Assembly (NCBI GenBank): GCA_030066985.1
Contig: JASJAN010000004.1
Location: 1-64,000 of the forward strand
Length of the DNA: 64,000 nt
Source: Desulfobacterales bacterium
GTDB lineage: Bacteria > Desulfobacterota > Desulfobacteria > Desulfobacterales > JAHEIW01
Reading direction: 5' to 3'
Positions within the stretch are counted from its first letter, which is position 1, and every line of letters begins with the position of its first letter. A program made the translations under genes and the position numbers. This document shows, one piece after another, positions 49,485-58,637 of this stretch. A model generated the notes under the pieces. That model was not told where the DNA came from, did not search any database, and saw nothing but the letters and a program-made list of their open reading frames with translations.

Positions 49485-50750
49485 ATGCTGGATATCATAT
49501 TACTGGGCATAAACCACAACACCGCTCCGATTGAGCTGCGAGAGTGTATCGCCTTTTCAGAGGATCAATCGAAGTCTGCCCTGAATTCGCTCATGCGTAA
49601 AACATTTATCAAAGAGGCCCTGCTTTTTTCAACCTGCAATCGGGTGGAAGTTTTAGTAGTGACAGACGATAACGCCAGGGCAGTGGCTGAAACCAAAGAC
49701 TTTATCGCCGAATTTAACAAAATCCCGCTGGAAGAATTTGAAAGTGCCCTGTACGTCCATGAAGGCAATGAAGCGGTACGACACATTTTTCGCGTCGCAG
49801 CGAGCCTGGATTCAATGGTTGTCGGCGAGCCGCAAATTCTGGGCCAAATTAAAGAAGCATACCGCACGGCAACAGAAGAAAAAACCTCCGGGGTCATTTT
49901 GAATCGCCTGTTGCATCGCACCTTTTTCGTGGCCAAAAAGATTCGTACCGAAACCGGTATCGGTGATCGCGCCGTCTCCATCAGCTATGCTGCCGTTGAG
50001 CTTGCCCGTAAAATTTTCGGTGAGCTAGAGGGTAAAAAAGTGTTGCTCGTCGGTGCCGGAGAAATGGCTGAATTGGCAGTTGAAAACCTCATCCGCGGTA
50101 AGGTCGACAAAGTCTGGGTTGCCAACCGTACATTTGAAAACGGTGTTGAGCTGGCCGAGCAGTTTAACGGTCAGGCCGTTCGATTCGAAGAAATTCCCGA
50201 AAGTTTAGAGACCGTTGATATCATCATCAGCTCGACCGGAGCATCCGATTTTGTCATCCGGCCCGATCAGGTCAAAGGCGTGATTCGCAAAAGAAAAAAT
50301 CGGCCTTTGTTTTTTATCGACATCGCCGTACCCAGGGACATCGATCCGGATGTCAACCGTCTATCCAATTGCTATGTCTACGACATCGATGACCTAAAAG
50401 GGATCATAGATGAAAACATTGAAGATCGCCAAAAAGAGGCGATTAAAGGCGAACGCATTGTTGATGAAGCCGTCATTCGGTTTCGGGAATGGTACGAGAG
50501 CCTGGAGGTGGTTCCAACCATTATTGCGCTACGGAACAAAATGACCGCCATTGCCGAAGCAGAGCTTAAAAAAACCCTGCAGGCGAGCGTGATCTCTGAG
50601 AAGGAGGCCAACGCCATCCGCAAAATGGCTGATTCGCTCATCAACAAAATTTTGCACGATCCCACTCAGTTTTTGAAGCGCAACGGCATGCGTGAAGATA
50701 AATCCTTTTATATTGATTCGGTGAGAAAACTGTTTAAGTTGGATGAATAA
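49485..50750 (+). CDS. hemA: Glutamyl-tRNA reductase
   Basis: 421 aa. N-terminal catalytic domain with LLGINHNTAPIELRE and the catalytic-cysteine motif FSTCNRVEVL, the signature VVGEPQILGQIKEAY, an NADPH-binding domain (LVGAGEMAELAVENL), and the C-terminal dimerisation helices ending KLFKLDE. It makes glutamate-1-semialdehyde, the first committed precursor of heme and siroheme in the C5 pathway. Third gene of the tetrapyrrole group, separated from ccsA by a repeat region. Confidence 0.97.
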   Translation: MLDIILLGINHNTAPIELRECIAFSEDQSKSALNSLMRKTFIKEALLFSTCNRVEVLVVTDDNARAVAETKDFIAEFNKIPLEEFESALYVHEGNEAVRHIFRVAASLDSMVVGEPQILGQIKEAYRTATEEKTSGVILNRLLHRTFFVAKKIRTETGIGDRAVSISYAAVELARKIFGELEGKKVLLVGAGEMAELAVENLIRGKVDKVWVANRTFENGVELAEQFNGQAVRFEEIPESLETVDIIISSTGASDFVIRPDQVKGVIRKRKNRPLFFIDIAVPRDIDPDVNRLSNCYVYDIDDLKGIIDENIEDRQKEAIKGERIVDEAVIRFREWYESLEVVPTIIALRNKMTAIAEAELKKTLQASVISEKEANAIRKMADSLINKILHDPTQFLKRNGMREDKSFYIDSVRKLFKLDE

Positions 50751-50754
50751 ACAT

Positions 50755-50880
50755 CGTCCGTTGTCAGTGGTGAGTCGTCCGTCGAAAGTTTGTATTCAGG
50801 CCTTTGGGGAAAAATCGTCTCGTTTAATATAATTCAACGCATACAATGGACAACAGGCCACGAACAACGGACAATAAATC
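50755..50880. repeat. Short-period repeat upstream of fabD
   Basis: GTTGTCAGTGGTGAGTCGTC and AACAGGCCACGAACAACGGA-type units in opposite orientation at the two ends. No gene. The RBS GGAGG of fabD follows. Confidence 0.4.
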
Positions 50881-50892
50881 CGGAGGGTTTAT

Positions 50893-51831
50893 ATGAGCAA
50901 AACAGCATACCTTTTTCCTGGCCAGGGGTCACAAAGCGTGGGCATGGGTGCCGAATTTTATCAGGAGTACGATTTTGTGCGCGAAATCTTCGACATGGCC
51001 GAAGAGACCGTCAAAATGCACATCTCAAAACTCTGTTTCAAGGGCCCTATGGAAGATTTGACCCAAACGGTCAATCTGCAGCCGGCTGTGACAACAGTAA
51101 ACATGGCATGTCTGGCGGTCTTGAATAAAGAAGGTGTTGCATATGACTTCTGCGCCGGCCACAGTTTGGGAGAATATGGTGCGCTAAATGCAGCCGGTGT
51201 CGTGTCTGCTGAAGACACCATCAGGCTGGTCCACAAAAGGGGCGAACTTATGCATCGGGAGTCTCTAAAAAACAAAGGCGCAATGCATGCCATCGTCGGG
51301 TTGCCCATTGCTGAAGTGGACCAACTGGTTGCCGAAATTCAGCCGCAAGGCATTGTGTCGGTTGCCAACCATAACAGCGAGCTGCAGATTGTCATCACCG
51401 GCTCACCGGAGCCGGTTGAAGCCGTCTCAGCGCTTGCCACCCAAAGAGGTGCCAAATCCATACCGCTCAAAGTCAGCGGTGCCTGGCACAGTGAGCTCAT
51501 AAAAGGTGCCGAAAAAGAGTTCAATGGTGTTTTGGTGGACATCGATTTTCATCCCCCTGAAAAAACTGTGCTGCTAAATGTCACCGGCGATGTGGTCACC
51601 GAAGCAGACGACATCAAAGAATGTATGCAGCGGCAACTGTGCAGCCCGGTCAAATGGTATGATGCCATGGGTCAACTCATCGCACAAGAAATCGAAACCT
51701 TTGTTGAGGTCGGACCGGGAAGGGTCCTTGCCGGCCTATTGAAAAAGATTTTACCATCTGATTATCCGGCTAAAATTTATAATATCAGCAATATGAAACA
51801 ACTTGATAAGTATTTAACCGAAACGGCATAA
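50893..51831 (+). CDS. fabD: Malonyl CoA-ACP transacylase
   Basis: 312 aa. FPGQGSQSVGMG near the N-terminus, nucleophile serine in GHSLGEYGAL, QxV/AxWHS-type motif in SGAWHSELIKG, and VEVGPGRVLAGL near the end. It loads malonate onto acyl carrier protein in fatty-acid synthesis. It stands alone here without other fab genes. RBS GGAGGG lies 8 nt upstream. Confidence 0.94.
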   Translation: MSKTAYLFPGQGSQSVGMGAEFYQEYDFVREIFDMAEETVKMHISKLCFKGPMEDLTQTVNLQPAVTTVNMACLAVLNKEGVAYDFCAGHSLGEYGALNAAGVVSAEDTIRLVHKRGELMHRESLKNKGAMHAIVGLPIAEVDQLVAEIQPQGIVSVANHNSELQIVITGSPEPVEAVSALATQRGAKSIPLKVSGAWHSELIKGAEKEFNGVLVDIDFHPPEKTVLLNVTGDVVTEADDIKECMQRQLCSPVKWYDAMGQLIAQEIETFVEVGPGRVLAGLLKKILPSDYPAKIYNISNMKQLDKYLTETA

Positions 51832-52272
51832 TCCCTAAAATGCCTTCCAGATCATTTTGGGAATAGACGGTAATCAATAGATATTATTAACTTTTTACAT
51901 ATGTGCCGTTTTAAGGCGGGTCAACGTCCTTGGAAACAAGATTGCATAGGGGTAACGGTTTGTGGGCCGGTGATGGGCCACATGACAAAGCCCCGGGATG
52001 GCGGTCAGGAACTGTGTTGACAACTGCCGTTCAATACCAGTAAATTTGGCATAACCTTTTAAAATAGCTAAAGTTTTCGCATCATAAGACCGATGTAAAC
52101 TTGATCTGCGGGAAGAATTAAGGATCATATATTGTCGCCTGTGCGCCAAGATGATATAATCGATAAAAATTAGCGAGGACAGAATTAATACTTTACAGGT
52201 AATTTGAGTTGTGCTAATGAAAGCAATTTTTGAAAGTCCTCAAATGCACGGGGAAAGACTAGGGGTTTGCTT
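51832..52272. other. Gene-free stretch between fabD and the DksA-like gene
   Basis: An imperfect hairpin (CCCTAAAATG / CATTTTGGG, about 51833-51863) may end fabD transcription, though no T-tract follows. An 84-codon minus-strand frame (51895-52149) has no recognisable family, no clear ribosome-binding site and is not called. Nothing else is seen. Confidence 0.4.
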
Positions 52273-52635
52273 ATGAAAAAGAAAGACAAAGACTATTTTA
52301 AAAAATTGCTAACGGACTGGTTGGAAGAACTTTTGGATCAGGCAGGAGACACTGTGTCCGGTATGACCGTACCCAAGGAAAATTTTCCGGATCCCACAGA
52401 TCGTGCTGCGCTTGAAGCTGACCGCAACTTTATGCTGCGCATACGAGATAGAGAACATAAACTGATCAAGAAAATTAAAGAGGCTATTGGCCGCCTGGAA
52501 AATGACACCTATGGTATTTGCGATTCCTGTGGTGAAGATATCTCGTTAAAAAGGCTCAAAGCCCGACCGGTTACAACTCAGTGCATTGATTGTAAATCCA
52601 AAGAGGAGGCGTTAGAAAAGGCTCTTGGATTATAA
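52273..52635 (+). CDS. DksA/TraR-family zinc-finger protein
   Basis: 120 aa from ATG 52273. N-terminal coiled-coil helices (about 1-75), then the C4 zinc finger CDSCGEDISLKRLKARPVTT ending with a second Cys pair (QCIDC). DksA-type proteins bind the RNA polymerase secondary channel. The DxxDxA tip motif of true DksA is not clear (DPTDRAA is the closest), so a stringent-response role is likely but not certain. It overlaps the PHP gene. Confidence 0.88.
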   Translation: MKKKDKDYFKKLLTDWLEELLDQAGDTVSGMTVPKENFPDPTDRAALEADRNFMLRIRDREHKLIKKIKEAIGRLENDTYGICDSCGEDISLKRLKARPVTTQCIDCKSKEEALEKALGL

Positions 52636-53500
52636 CCATCATGTGGGCATAGACCTTCATATACACTCAACTGCCTCAGATGGCTCCTTGACACCAGCTG
52701 CAATCCTCGACCACGCCCAAAATCTCAATCTCGCTGCAATTGCTATAACGGATCACGACTCAATTGATGGATCCAAGGAGGCCCTGCGGAGCGGGATACC
52801 CCCCTCTTTACATTTTTTATCCGGTGTTGAAATCAGTGCCGCCCACCCCCCGTTTCTACCGGGCTCCGGCAGTTTTCATCTTTTGGGTTATGGTTTTCAC
52901 CTTGACGATCCGGAATTGAATCAAGCGCTCAAAAAAATCCAGAAAGCCAGAAAAGGCCGTAATCCTAAAATTATCAAGCGCCTGAATGAACTGGAGATGT
53001 CAGTCTCATTGGAGGAGGTTCAGCAAATCGCGGGCGATGGCCAAATCGGCAGACCCCATATTGCCCAGATGCTGGTGCAAAAAGGGGTTGTGGCTTCCAT
53101 TGGAGAGGCCTTTGATAAATATTTGGGAACCGCAAAACCCGCCTATGTCGACAAAGAGCGCATCGGCTGCCAAGATGCGATCGAAATGATCCGTGGTGCC
53201 GGGGGTATTGCTGCATTGGCCCATCCGGGACTTCTGAATATCACCGACAATTGTCAGATGGAAAAGCTCATTCAAAATTTAATGGGTATCGGAATGGGCG
53301 CAATTGAGGTTTATTATCCACAACACACCACCGAACAAACAGAACAGTTTGCACAGTTATCAAAACGATTTGGCCTGTTAATGACCGGGGGAACAGATTT
53401 TCACGGTTCGTTAACACCGGATACTCAAATGGGCTCCGGCTATGGTACTCTTTTTATTCCGCTCAAAATTTATGACGCTTTAAATAGCGCTCTCGCTTAA
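52625..53500 (+). CDS. PHP-domain phosphoesterase (TrpH/YciV-like)
   Basis: 291 aa from TTG 52625 (overlapping the dksA-like gene by 11 nt); GTG 52643 is a second candidate. PHP motifs: DLHIHSTASDGSLTP, ITDHDSIDG, GVEIS, ALAHPGLL and GGTDFHGS. Relatives are 3',5'-nucleoside bisphosphate phosphatases or 5'-3' RNases. Metal-dependent cytosolic hydrolase. Confidence 0.88.
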   Translation: MDYNHHVGIDLHIHSTASDGSLTPAAILDHAQNLNLAAIAITDHDSIDGSKEALRSGIPPSLHFLSGVEISAAHPPFLPGSGSFHLLGYGFHLDDPELNQALKKIQKARKGRNPKIIKRLNELEMSVSLEEVQQIAGDGQIGRPHIAQMLVQKGVVASIGEAFDKYLGTAKPAYVDKERIGCQDAIEMIRGAGGIAALAHPGLLNITDNCQMEKLIQNLMGIGMGAIEVYYPQHTTEQTEQFAQLSKRFGLLMTGGTDFHGSLTPDTQMGSGYGTLFIPLKIYDALNSALA

Positions 53501-53611
53501 ACGCTGGATAAAATCGATCACAAAATGAAGCCCGCACCGGTCAGTGGAAAGCGTTTGCTGGCTGTCACCTGTCAAATGGATATTGAATATCATTTGGCCA
53601 CAGGACCGCAT

Positions 53612-54310
53612 ATGGATATTGTAAATTCAAACGAAATCGAACAAAATCTTGGCTATCAATTTCAATCAAAAGACTTGCTCGCAGAGGCTTTGAGACACAG
53701 CTCCTATGTTAATGAGCAATCAGAGCCAACCCTGCGGGACAACGAACGTCTTGAGTTTCTCGGCGACGCGGTCTTAAACCTGATTGTCGGCCATATATTG
53801 ATGGAGCGCTATCCGCATTTGAAGGAAGGAGACCTTTCCAGAACCCGCGCCAATTTGGTCAATGAAACCCAGCTGGCCAGCATGGCACGCACCATTAACC
53901 TGGGGTCGCATCTCCAACTGGGCAAAGGAGAGATTCAAACCAAGGGTATGGAAAAGAATTCTATCCTGGCCGGAGCCTATGAAGCGCTAATTGCTGCTCT
54001 TTATCTGGACAGCGGCTATGAGGTCACCTTCAAGATTATCGAAAAAAACTTTGTGCCCATTCTCGATCAGGTTCATTCGGCCAACGACAGCCAGGACTAC
54101 AAAAGTCGCTTGCAAGAATGGGTTCAGGAAAGACATGGTGCCATTCCAAGCTATAAGGTTATCGAAGAAAAGGGTCCGGATCACGATAAAACCTTCTGGG
54201 TGTCTGTGAAAGTTTTTGGCATCGAAGCGCAGGGCACCGGCAAAAATAAAAAAACCGCCGAGCAGGATGCGGCTCATAAAGCGTTGGAGCAGCTAAACGA
54301 GTCGTCGTAG
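53612..54310 (+). CDS. rnc: Ribonuclease III
   Basis: 232 aa from ATG 53612 (AGGA 6 nt upstream); an open extension to 53525 is not typical of the family. Signature NERLEFLGDAVLNLIVGH with catalytic acidic residues, second acidic site near GAYEALIAALYLDSGYE, and a C-terminal double-stranded-RNA-binding domain (YKSRLQEWVQERHG ... AEQDAAHKALEQL). It processes rRNA precursors and structured RNAs. Confidence 0.95.
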   Translation: MDIVNSNEIEQNLGYQFQSKDLLAEALRHSSYVNEQSEPTLRDNERLEFLGDAVLNLIVGHILMERYPHLKEGDLSRTRANLVNETQLASMARTINLGSHLQLGKGEIQTKGMEKNSILAGAYEALIAALYLDSGYEVTFKIIEKNFVPILDQVHSANDSQDYKSRLQEWVQERHGAIPSYKVIEEKGPDHDKTFWVSVKVFGIEAQGTGKNKKTAEQDAAHKALEQLNESS

Positions 54311-54344
54311 TTCCATGTCGCTTAAGCCATTCAATACGTTACCG

Positions 54345-54600
54345 GTTCTTCTTATGGCTGCTGGCTGTTCGTCTCGCGCTGCTGGCCTCTTTACGGATAG
54401 CGCTCAATAGTTAGCGGTGGCACTTCGGTCCGGGTGAAAATGTCTCTTCCTCTAAAGGCATCTTTAAAAATATCGAAAATGTCCAGCAATCAGCAATTAG
54501 CGAAAAAAAGCCAAGTGTCAGTCGCAAGAAGCCAGAAGCCAGAAGCCAGGCATCAGAATCCTGATGCCAGCGGCCAGCGGCCAGACGCCGAAAGTCGTCC
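54345..54600. repeat. GCCAGAA/GCCAGCG repeats entering a coding region
   Basis: CTGCTGGCTGTTCG units near 54355 and the inverted type AAGCCAGAAGCCAGAAGCCA near 54530, followed by GCCAGCGGCCAGCGGCCAG near 54565. The second block lies inside the reading frame of the radical SAM gene, where it encodes a polar N-terminal extension. Confidence 0.7.
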
Positions 54601-55612
54601 GTTCATCGTGCCGGTGTTTCTGCCACATGCCGGCTGCCCCCACCAATGCGCATATTGCAACCAGTCTTCGATTACCGGCACCCATGCAATGCCGGCAAGC
54701 AAGGATGTCCACCGCCAGATCAAGAACTTTTTAGGCTATAGGCGTCAACAACCCCAGAACATTCAGATTGCCTTTTTTGGTGGAAATTTTCTCGGAATTC
54801 AAACGCAGACGCTGCAGCGTTTGCTGGCGGATGCAACTGAATACGTAACAGCCGGCCACGTAAGCAGTATCCGATTTTCAACCCGCCCGGACACCGTCAA
54901 CGGTCAACAGTTGGACTTGATTAAAAAATTTCCCGTATCCACAATTGAACTGGGCGTTCAATCCATGAACAACAGCGTGCTGAAATGCAGCAACCGGGGC
55001 CACACTGCCGAAGATAGCATCAACGCGGCACAGCTTCTCAAAAACAATGAATATGAAGTGGGTGTGCAATTGATGGTGGGTCTGCCGGGCGATAGCGCCC
55101 AGCGGTTGGGCGCCTCTGCCCGAGCGGTTGCCCGGCTAAAACCGGATTTTGTCCGCATCTACCCTACGGTGGTTCTGTCCGGCAGCCCGCTGGCGGCCTG
55201 GTACCAAAAAGGGGATTACGTTCCCTTGAGCCTCGCAGAAGCGGTGAGCCAGGTAAAAGTTCTGTACCTGCTGTTTAAACGTCAGAAAATTAGCGTAATT
55301 CGGATGGGGCTTCAAGCATCAGAGGATCTGCAAAACGCAGCGACCATTTTAGCCGGTCCGTATCATCCAGCGTTTGGGCATTTGGTTTATTCAGAGATCT
55401 TTTTGGATATGGCCATCGCAGCCATAAAATCGGAGAATCTATCGGGAGAGGTGCTTTGCCTGCATGTTCATCCACACAGTGTTTCCAAAATGAGAGGCTT
55501 AAAAAATGGCAATATTAAACAACTCTGCCAAAAATTTGATCTCCAAACAGTAGATATCGTCACGGATGATTCCTTGAGAAAGCATCAATTGAAAATAAGC
55601 GCCCGGCCTTAA
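54434..55612 (+). CDS. Elp3-like radical SAM protein with repeat-derived N-terminus
   Basis: 392 aa if started at ATG 54434 (ATG 54479 also possible). Radical SAM cluster CPHQCAYCNQ, then AFFGGNF and VQSMNNSVL motifs of the ELP3/coproporphyrinogen-oxidase-like group. Relatives start about 10 residues before the cysteine motif, so the first 45-55 residues are extra. They are encoded by GCCAGAA-type repeats (SVARSQKPEARHQNPDASGQ). A GTG start around 54608 would remove them. Enzyme reaction is unknown. A terminator follows. Confidence 0.8.
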   Translation: MKMSLPLKASLKISKMSSNQQLAKKSQVSVARSQKPEARHQNPDASGQRPDAESRPFIVPVFLPHAGCPHQCAYCNQSSITGTHAMPASKDVHRQIKNFLGYRRQQPQNIQIAFFGGNFLGIQTQTLQRLLADATEYVTAGHVSSIRFSTRPDTVNGQQLDLIKKFPVSTIELGVQSMNNSVLKCSNRGHTAEDSINAAQLLKNNEYEVGVQLMVGLPGDSAQRLGASARAVARLKPDFVRIYPTVVLSGSPLAAWYQKGDYVPLSLAEAVSQVKVLYLLFKRQKISVIRMGLQASEDLQNAATILAGPYHPAFGHLVYSEIFLDMAIAAIKSENLSGEVLCLHVHPHSVSKMRGLKNGNIKQLCQKFDLQTVDIVTDDSLRKHQLKISARP

Positions 55613-55646
55613 ATTTAGCAAAGAATGTCCACTTAAAAAAAAGAAA

Positions 55647-55683
55647 GGGCAATCCGGCCATAAAGCTGGATTGCCCTTTTTTG
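55647..55683 (+). terminator. Strong terminator after the radical SAM gene
   Basis: 12-bp stem GGGCAATCCGGC / GCTGGATTGCCC (one G-T pair) with a 6-nt loop and TTTTTTT tail. Confidence 0.92.
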
Positions 55684-55790
55684 TCTTTGTTGATAAGATG
55701 TAGTGTTTTAAGTAAATATTAAGGGCATCAGATCGAGGCTCTTAGACGCAAGTGCCAACATGACAACACTTTCTATCAGGAGGAATGAAA

Positions 55791-56270
55791 ATGGCCGCCA
55801 AATTGGATAAAAGCACCCTGCTGGTTGCAGTCGATTTTACCCTCTTCTCTGCAGAAGCACTCCTTTTTGCAAGTCAATTGGCAGAGAAAATTGATGCTCG
55901 GCTTCTGGTGCTCCATGTTATCCATGATCCGGCAGAAGCGCCGGGATTTTACGCTCAAAAAGGCAAAAAGAAAAAATTCCTCCAATCCATGGAAGAAGTT
56001 GCCGAAGAAATGATGAAAGAATTTTTGGCAAAAATGCAAAAAGATCATCCGGATCAGAAATCGATTAAAAAAGCCGAACCACTATTAGTGGTTGGCACAC
56101 CGGTGACGCGGATCCTGGAAATTGCAGAAAAGAAAAAGGCCCGCATGATTATCATCGGCAGTCATGGACGAACCGGGTTATCCCATTTGCTGATCGGGTC
56201 AAAGGCCGAACGGGTTGTACAACTGTCACCCATCCCGGTATTGGTCGTAAAGGGTTCGATCCAGAAGTAA
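55791..56270 (+). CDS. Universal stress protein (UspA family) 1
   Basis: 159 aa from ATG 55791 (AGGAGG 7 nt upstream; the ATG at 55785 is too close). One Usp domain with the ATP-binding signature IIGSHGRTG ... IGSKAERVV. It directly precedes a phosphate-transporter-like gene (33 nt), with which it is probably co-transcribed. Confidence 0.92.
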   Translation: MAAKLDKSTLLVAVDFTLFSAEALLFASQLAEKIDARLLVLHVIHDPAEAPGFYAQKGKKKKFLQSMEEVAEEMMKEFLAKMQKDHPDQKSIKKAEPLLVVGTPVTRILEIAEKKKARMIIIGSHGRTGLSHLLIGSKAERVVQLSPIPVLVVKGSIQK

Positions 56271-56303
56271 ACGATTATTTTCCCTAGTTCAAGGAGATGA
56301 CAA

Positions 56304-58106
56304 ATGAAAGTGACGCGTTCGGGTCATGCGGTTGTGCTCCTGTTTTTGAGCGCAAGCGCGCTTTTATTGTTCTCACCAGTTGCTGCCAGTGCAGCAGAGA
56401 CCTCACCAGACACTGAAATTAGTTGGTTTTTCCTGGGAATCGGGCTGCTCGGAGGATTATCCCTTTTTCTCTATGGGATGGAGCGAATGAGCGACGCATT
56501 AAAAAATGTAGCCGGCGAAAAAATGAAAGATATCCTGGGAATGCTGTCAAACAACCGTATTATGGGCATGATCACCGGTGCCATCGTAACGGCTGTGATT
56601 CAATCCAGTTCCGTGACCACCGTTATGCTGGTTGGTTTTGTGACGGCGCATTTGATGTCGCTTTCTCAAACCATCGGCGTGATCATGGGCTCAAACATTG
56701 GTACGACCATCACGGCTCAGATTGTGGCCTTTAAAGTCACCAAGTACGCCTTGCTGCTGATGGCCATCGGTTTTGGGATGCTTTTTTCATCTAAAAAAGA
56801 AAAAGTCCAGCAATACGGCTATATGATCATGGGGCTGGGAATGATCTTTTTCGGCATGGGGGTCATGAGCGACGCCATGCGTCCCTTAAGAACCTACCAG
56901 CCCTTTCTGGACTTGATGACCCAGATGTCCAATCCGGTATGGGGCATTTTAGTCGCCGCCCTTTTTACCGCTTTAGTTCAATCCAGTTCCGCCACCACAG
57001 GAGTGATCATTGTGCTGGCGATGCAGGGGCTAATCACCCTGCCGGCCGGCATCGCTTTGTCCTTTGGCGCCAACATCGGAACGTGTGTGACGGCGCTTTT
57101 AGCCTCGATCGGCAAACCCCGTGAAGCGCTGCGCGTATCGGTCGTTCACGTATTGTTTAATATCCTCGGTGTTCTAATTTTTCTGCCTTTTATCGAACCC
57201 TTCGCAAGGTTTGTGGTCACTATCTCTCCTTCACCGGCAGAAGGCCTCACAGGGCTAAAGGCTGCTGCTTCGGTCCTACCGCGGCAGGTCGCCAATGCTC
57301 ACACCTGTTTCAACATAACCTGCGCACTGCTATTTCTTCCGTTCGTTTCCCAAATTGCCCGCTTGGTTTACCGGTTGGTTCCGGATAAGCCCCTGCCGGA
57401 AATTAAAGAAATACAACCCAAATATTTAAATGACATGCTGTTTCATACGCCCAGTCTGGCACTGGATGCGGCACGACATGAAATCAAGCGCATGGGCAAA
57501 CGGGTTGACTTGATGAATGCGGCTATGATGCCGGCCGTCGTCACCGGAAACAAGGAAGCGCTGTTGGCCGTAAGGGATATGGATGAAGAGGTCGATATTC
57601 TCTACAAGCATATCGTCAACTATCTGGCAAGTGTCAGCAAGCTGCAGTTGAATGAATACCAGACGCAAAAAATGCTATTGCTCATGGGGGCCATCAACGA
57701 CCTGGAGCATATTGGCGATGTCATCGAGGTCAATATGGTGAACCTGGGTGAGCAGCGGATTGAAAAGGGGATAACAATAAGCGAAGCGACTCAGAAAGTC
57801 ATCAACACCCTTCATGTCGTCATCTCGGATGCGCTCAAAGCATCTGTGAGAGCAGTGGTTGAAGAAGATAAAGATTATGCCACGCGGGTGCTGTCGATGA
57901 ATGAGGATATCAAGCGGCTGACATTAGAAGCAGAATTGCACCAGGCCCAGCGACTGGTTTGCGAAGACTCAGGTAAATTTGAGGCCTACAGTTTGGAAAT
58001 CGAGATTATCGAAAAACTCAAACGCATTTATTATCACGCCAAGCGAATGGCCAATACGGTCGTGGCATCAGGCGTCGGCGAGGGGGTGCTTGCAAAAGCG
58101 GCCTAA
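56304..58106 (+). CDS. Na/Pi cotransporter family protein with PhoU-like tail
   Basis: 600 aa. An N-terminal signal-like helix ends at AASAAE. Two inverted membrane modules each carry the QSSS motif (AVIQSSSVTT, ALVQSSSATT), the mark of the NptA/YjbB phosphate:sodium symporter family. After about residue 380 a cytoplasmic helical PhoU-like domain follows (MDEEVDILYKHIVNYL, INDLEHIGDVIE). It may import or export phosphate in response to Na+. Neighbours include PPK2 and a phosphoesterase, suggesting a phosphate and stress group. Confidence 0.92.
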   Translation: MKVTRSGHAVVLLFLSASALLLFSPVAASAAETSPDTEISWFFLGIGLLGGLSLFLYGMERMSDALKNVAGEKMKDILGMLSNNRIMGMITGAIVTAVIQSSSVTTVMLVGFVTAHLMSLSQTIGVIMGSNIGTTITAQIVAFKVTKYALLLMAIGFGMLFSSKKEKVQQYGYMIMGLGMIFFGMGVMSDAMRPLRTYQPFLDLMTQMSNPVWGILVAALFTALVQSSSATTGVIIVLAMQGLITLPAGIALSFGANIGTCVTALLASIGKPREALRVSVVHVLFNILGVLIFLPFIEPFARFVVTISPSPAEGLTGLKAAASVLPRQVANAHTCFNITCALLFLPFVSQIARLVYRLVPDKPLPEIKEIQPKYLNDMLFHTPSLALDAARHEIKRMGKRVDLMNAAMMPAVVTGNKEALLAVRDMDEEVDILYKHIVNYLASVSKLQLNEYQTQKMLLLMGAINDLEHIGDVIEVNMVNLGEQRIEKGITISEATQKVINTLHVVISDALKASVRAVVEEDKDYATRVLSMNEDIKRLTLEAELHQAQRLVCEDSGKFEAYSLEIEIIEKLKRIYYHAKRMANTVVASGVGEGVLAKAA

Positions 58107-58195
58107 AAATAGCATCCCGTTAAACCCAGTCGATTGTTTGCTCATCAGCGGGGCTTATTCAATAGTGGAGGCATACGGTTCCTGGCAAATCTTGA

Positions 58196-58570
58196 TCAGG
58201 TGACCACCTTTACATCCTCAATGGAGAGGATGCCGACCAGCTGCTCCTTCTCAAGCACCGGGAGATGACGGAAGTGATGTTTGGTCATCAAGGACAGGCA
58301 TTTTCCGACTTTCTTATCAGGACTGGTATGAATGACCTTGGTGGTCATTATCTCCCGAACCTGTGTTTTCTTTGACGATTTGCCCTTGAGAATAATTTTA
58401 CGGGCATAATCCCGCTCGGATAAAATGCCCACCACCTTCTTATCTTTAACAACCACAAGCGCACCGATCTCTTTTTCGGCCATAAGCTGCAATGCATCGT
58501 AAACGGTGGCATCTGGCGAAATAGTATACACCTCGTGCCCTTTTTTATCCAATAGCTTTTTAACCCGCAT
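58196..58570 (-). CDS. CBS-domain-pair protein 1
   Basis: 124 aa from ATG 58570; the frame extends upstream to 58636 but the family starts here. Two CBS motifs (TISPDATVYDALQLM ... VVGILSERDYA; THTSP-like HTSPDKKVGKC ... LVGILSIEDVKVV). CBS pairs bind adenine nucleotides and can regulate partner enzymes. It lies next to a second CBS gene on the same strand. Confidence 0.88.
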   Translation of the reverse strand: MRVKKLLDKKGHEVYTISPDATVYDALQLMAEKEIGALVVVKDKKVVGILSERDYARKIILKGKSSKKTQVREIMTTKVIHTSPDKKVGKCLSLMTKHHFRHLPVLEKEQLVGILSIEDVKVVT

Positions 58571-58637
58571 AATTATAGAATCCCAGATTTCGTATAAAGG
58601 TTTGGATGCTAACGGCCAAAGGCCAGGTAGCGGCAAA

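Noticed and set aside
51895-52149. 84-codon minus-strand frame between fabD and the DksA-like gene
   Set aside because: No recognisable motif and no ribosome-binding site; a possible remnant but not supported.
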